DNA from: Paralichthys olivaceus
Lineage: Eukaryota > Chordata > Actinopteri > Pleuronectiformes > Paralichthyidae
DNA length: 64,000 nucleotides
Direction: 5' to 3'
Assembly: GCF_024713975.1 (NCBI RefSeq)
Contig: NC_091098.1
Location: 16,512,316-16,576,315 of the forward strand
Numbering within the stretch: position 1 is the first letter of the stretch; every line of letters starts with the position of its first letter. This document shows positions 60,801-64,000 of the stretch, in pieces. The translations under genes were made by a program, and so were the position numbers. The notes beneath the pieces are model-generated. The model was not told the DNA's origin, searched no databases, and worked only from the letters and a program-made list of their open reading frames with translations.

Positions 60801-62290
60801 CGTTAACTTTGATTAAATCACTTCTGACACTGATCCAGCTGATATACATTATTGACAGAAAATAGTGAACTTCTGTGCACTCAATGGCCACTTCATGAGG
60901 TGCAAGTGTAAAAATCTAATGCAACCTAATACAACAGCTTCTTTACAAGGATAATAAAGTTGTTTTGATTGGTGGTTTTAATTTAACTACATGTTTATGA
61001 CAAAGGTTGTACAAAGGACTATATTACATTAGCAAATCTTTTGAATGTTTTTCAAAACACATTAGAGGCACTATTTATTATAATACACAATATTATCGCA
61101 CATATAACTTCACCAGACTATGACCTGAGTAAACTTAACTTTAAGAAAGTTTTAACAAAAACTAAACATGATCCTTTTCATTGGTGTGCATTATATTATA
61201 TTGGTACGCCAAATGAGGTGGCTCAGCAGTGTGTACATGGAGATTAAGATTTAGGAAATCATGCAACAACCTTTTCGCTTTTGTAATGTACTAGACTGAT
61301 GATGATGCAAAATTACAATATGAAAATTCACGGGAGTCAGTCATTAGCTCTGCCATTTCCAACATAGATAGATCCCAGTGGCCAAAAGGTCAGGTGTTCG
61401 GTGCAGAGGAGCACTGAACTAAATAAAGCAATGAGCTCAGCAAACACTGACAAGACACATGCACATTATACAGGCTGCCATCTGCTGCAATGGGAATAGC
61501 AGTGACGTTATGATAAACTAAGCTTAACTTCATCACAGCACTTTTTTAAGATTTCACCCTGCAGCTGAATATTACCACTGCTGCAGAGCTGAAGTTACCA
61601 AGCTCCAACATTAACTCAACATGACCTCAATCATCTGGTCATAAGCATCAGGGTTGGTGGTGAACAACGGTGTTATTGTGATGCTTTATCTTTGACTTCT
61701 GTTGAAACCAGTCTCACATGTTGGTGAAACTTTCACAACAAGAAATGAATCCCAGCTGCAGCTAGCACGTAGGGGTGGAGGAGGGGGGGCATGAAATCAC
61801 ATTAAGCGGCTGCTGGGAGACGTTTAGCTAAACTGTGAGTTGGCAAGAAAAAAGCCTTTGAATCGAAGGCAAAACCTCGAAAAACTTTCAAAGACAGAAG
61901 TGGAATAGTAGCGAGAACACCAGGCAAAGAGTTAACAGTGTTAATAAGAGATTTCAGTATCCTTCAGTGGAAGTTACAGGCGAGCCAGTGCTAACCCACT
62001 CGAGCTGACATGCTAGTTGGTTAGCTTGCGGGCTAATACTACCCCCCAAAAAAACAACCTCCAAACTAAGTCCGAGTCACGACAAGAAAGTCAGCCCAAC
62101 AACAGCACCGGGGAGCGGGTACATTAGAGAGGGGGAGTCCCTGCTCGACACACGAGGCTCTGAATCAACGAAGCGGCGGCGGGGAAATGCGAAATATGTG
62201 AAAAATCCCAAAACTTCAGGCGCACACGGAGCAGCAGCTGCAGCGTGAAAGTTGGTGCACACAACAAAGAAGTAGCCGAGAGCGCACTCA
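57900..62290 (-). other. tead3: Long first intron of tead3
   Basis: About 4.4 kb without a supported exon on either strand. It includes a fragment of a fish interspersed repeat at about 60875-60980 (GGCCACTTCATGAGGTGC then CAACCTAATACAACAGC). The end near 62000-62290 is G/C-rich. First introns of developmental regulators often hold enhancers, but none can be identified from the sequence alone. Confidence 0.5.
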
Positions 62291-62291
62291 C

Positions 62292-62450
62292 CTCACAACG
62301 GCTCCCCTGCCCTGCTCCTCCGGACACACACCGACCTCTTCACCGGGTGGTTTCCACCGCCGAAGCCTCCGTGTTTCACCGGCGAGAACAAAAGAAGATC
62401 GCGTTTGTGACAGGAGGAGAAAAAACGGCGGAATGCCAACTATGAGTTTT
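62292..62450 (-). other. tead3: Non-coding first exon and CpG-rich promoter of tead3
   Basis: A strong minus-strand donor (GTTGTGAG followed by GTGAGTGCG) sits with its exon end at 62292. The DNA from about 62110 to 62540 is CpG-rich in contrast to its surroundings. Splicing this exon to the acceptor before 57889 gives an untranslated leader. The 5' boundary is a guess. The coding exon supplies its own upstream stop, so the leader does not add codons. Confidence 0.55.
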
Positions 62451-62570
62451 CGTGTGGAATTAACGCGCGGAGGAAAACGCACAGAGGCGTGGCGTCGAGA
62501 GCGAGCACACGCAAAAGTTTTGTGGATCCCAGCCACGCAAACTCCTCCCATGACATCAGACTCCTGGTGG

Positions 62571-62838
62571 GAGAGGAGAGTGGTGATAGTCCGTTTATGC
62601 TTATTATACAGTAAAATAACTCGGAAAATAAAATAAAAACAAGGACATGTATAAGAGAGGGCCACAGGAGAGGAGAGGTACTGATATTAATCGTGTTGTT
62701 ATTACACAGTAAAAAAGTAAAAGATTTGTACTAGTATATACTAAATTAAAAACAAGGACATTTATAAGAGAGGGTCACAGGAGAGGAGAGGTGGTGATAT
62801 TCATCTTATTCTTATTATACAGTAAAATAACAAGTACA
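62571..62838. repeat. Tandem repeat, about 113-bp unit, 2.3 copies
   Basis: The words ACAAGGACAT(G/T)TATAAGAG, CACAGGAGAGGAGAGGT, TGATATT and TTATTATACAGTAAAATAAC recur in the same order with a spacing of 113 bp (for example at 62639 and 62752). A partial unit precedes them. The array lies just upstream of the tead3 promoter. Confidence 0.88.
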
Positions 62839-62956
62839 ATATTCGTCCTAAAATATGCTTAATATAATCCTCTAATGCTTTTTTAAATTAAGTTTGATAA
62901 TTATTAAGTTATTATACAATAATTTAAGTTATATATTTATAAGAACATCTTCTGGG

Positions 62957-64000
62957 TTAACCATCAAAACTAAATGCCTAACCCTTATACCTGAAACTAA
63001 ACCTAACCCTGAAACCAGTTGAGCCAAACAGCCCATTGAAAGTGGGTGTGAAAGTGAGGATCAGCCCAAATGTCCCCACTCTGTTGGTTATGCTCCCATG
63101 TTTTTTCTCCGACTGTGTTTTTATAGTCGCATTCTTCAGTTCTCTACTGTTTCTTCACTTTCTGTGATGAAGGCCCATTCCTGCTTTGATATATTCCACA
63201 ACATTGTGAAACTTTACAATTCACATATAGAGACCAGAGGAGGGGGTCATCAAATACAGCTTAGAGACCCACATATGCTTTTTGCTAATTTACTGCAACT
63301 ACTTTCCCATATGGACAGGGTGAGAGTATTCTGCTTGTGTAACCCACAGGCAGCAAGTACTCTGTCATAAAAGCATATGTAATGGTCTCTCGACGAAAGG
63401 TCACCTGACAGACATAAAGACTTAAATGCTGTTATTCTCAACATGCCCCTCAGCTGCTGAGAATAAGCTCCTGTTTAGTGGTACAGATTAAAAGCTTATA
63501 CCTGAATTTGAATTCTGCACCAGTCAGTTACACTTGTTTTCAACAGTTAGAGTCAGTTCAGCGTTGGTCTGTGAGGTTTGATGCAGAACTCTCAACATTA
63601 AAGAGATAGATATATTGGTCCTGAGGGAAATGTAGGTATCCAGTAGCTCCAAAACAGTCAAACACAAGAGCTCAAGAATAAATCAAGGATAAATTCATTT
63701 AATCTGTAGTGAGATGAAAGTCCATAGTCACCAGAACTACTACAAACCTGTGACTGTAAAATGCTCATGGAGATACTGACAACACAAATATTATAGTAAA
63801 AGATCATTGAACATTTGAGGCAGCAGAAGTAGAGTAAGGTACCAAATATAAAAACAGATTTAGAAATAAAGAAATGAAACACTAGAAAGTTGACTACACA
63901 TTGGACTGTAAAGTATGGTACTGCAGATGCATATGTTTTTGAAGTGAAAAGAGTGCAAGAATAAAATTACAAATGTAAAACTAGAGTTATAAAAGATTGT
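62957..64000. other. Non-coding sequence upstream of tead3
   Basis: The stretch 62957-63090 (AAACTAAATGCCTAACCC, then CCCATTGAAAGTGGGTGTGA) is related to the interior of the inverted-repeat element at 20041-20285. The remainder up to the window end is AT-rich, with no supported gene. Confidence 0.5.

Overview
The window is vertebrate nuclear DNA, most likely from a spiny-rayed (percomorph-type) teleost fish. The evidence is five multi-exon genes with GT-AG introns, long CA/TG microsatellites, short terminal-inverted-repeat elements, tRNA-derived SINEs, and L2/Rex-like LINE fragments typical of fish. Gene identities come from translating exons that splice in frame and comparing them with the vertebrate families. 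No database search was run, and species and ohnolog suffixes (a/b) cannot be assigned.

Layout: 1-3.4 kb is non-coding, with a LINE remnant at 2.7-3.0 kb. Next come tnni1 (slow skeletal troponin I, + strand, transcript about 3.47-7.41 kb, 188 aa), lad1 (ladinin-1, + strand, 9.35-15.65 kb, 479 aa) and tnnt2 (cardiac troponin T, + strand, about 16.2-23.6 kb, 308 aa). Tail to tail with tnnt2 lies pkp1 (plakophilin-1, - strand, coding 25.6-41.5 kb, 716 aa). The 41.9-46.0 kb stretch is intergenic and repeat-rich. tead3 (TEA-domain transcription factor 3, - strand) follows, coding 48.55-57.86 kb with a non-coding first exon at about 62.3-62.45 kb; it encodes 426 aa with one copy of the duplicated exon. 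The last 1.5 kb upstream of tead3 is non-coding and holds repeats.

The block tnni1-lad1-tnnt2-pkp1 matches the conserved PKP1-TNNT2-LAD1-TNNI1 cluster of human chromosome 1q32, which supports the tnni1, tnnt2, lad1 and pkp1 calls over their paralogues. tnni1 and tnnt2 encode two of the three troponin subunits of the striated-muscle thin filament. lad1 and pkp1 encode epithelial anchoring and desmosomal proteins. tead3 encodes a Hippo-pathway DNA-binding protein of the family that recognises the MCAT motif, and two GGAATG motifs lie in the tnnt2 promoter region about 32 kb from tead3.

The most interesting signal is in tead3. Two adjacent, intact, 63-nt, phase-0 exons (53104-53166 and 52947-53009) each encode a version of the recognition helix and following basic tail of the TEA domain. 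One is TEAD3-like and the other is closer to TEAD1/TEAD4. Joining both would duplicate the helix, so they look like mutually exclusive exons. The same gene lacks any usable AUG at its N terminus, in line with non-AUG initiation, and carries a 12-nt microexon. Other microexons (7 nt in tnni1, 11 nt in tnnt2), an in-frame 24-bp tandem repeat in lad1 and several inverted-repeat elements are recorded.
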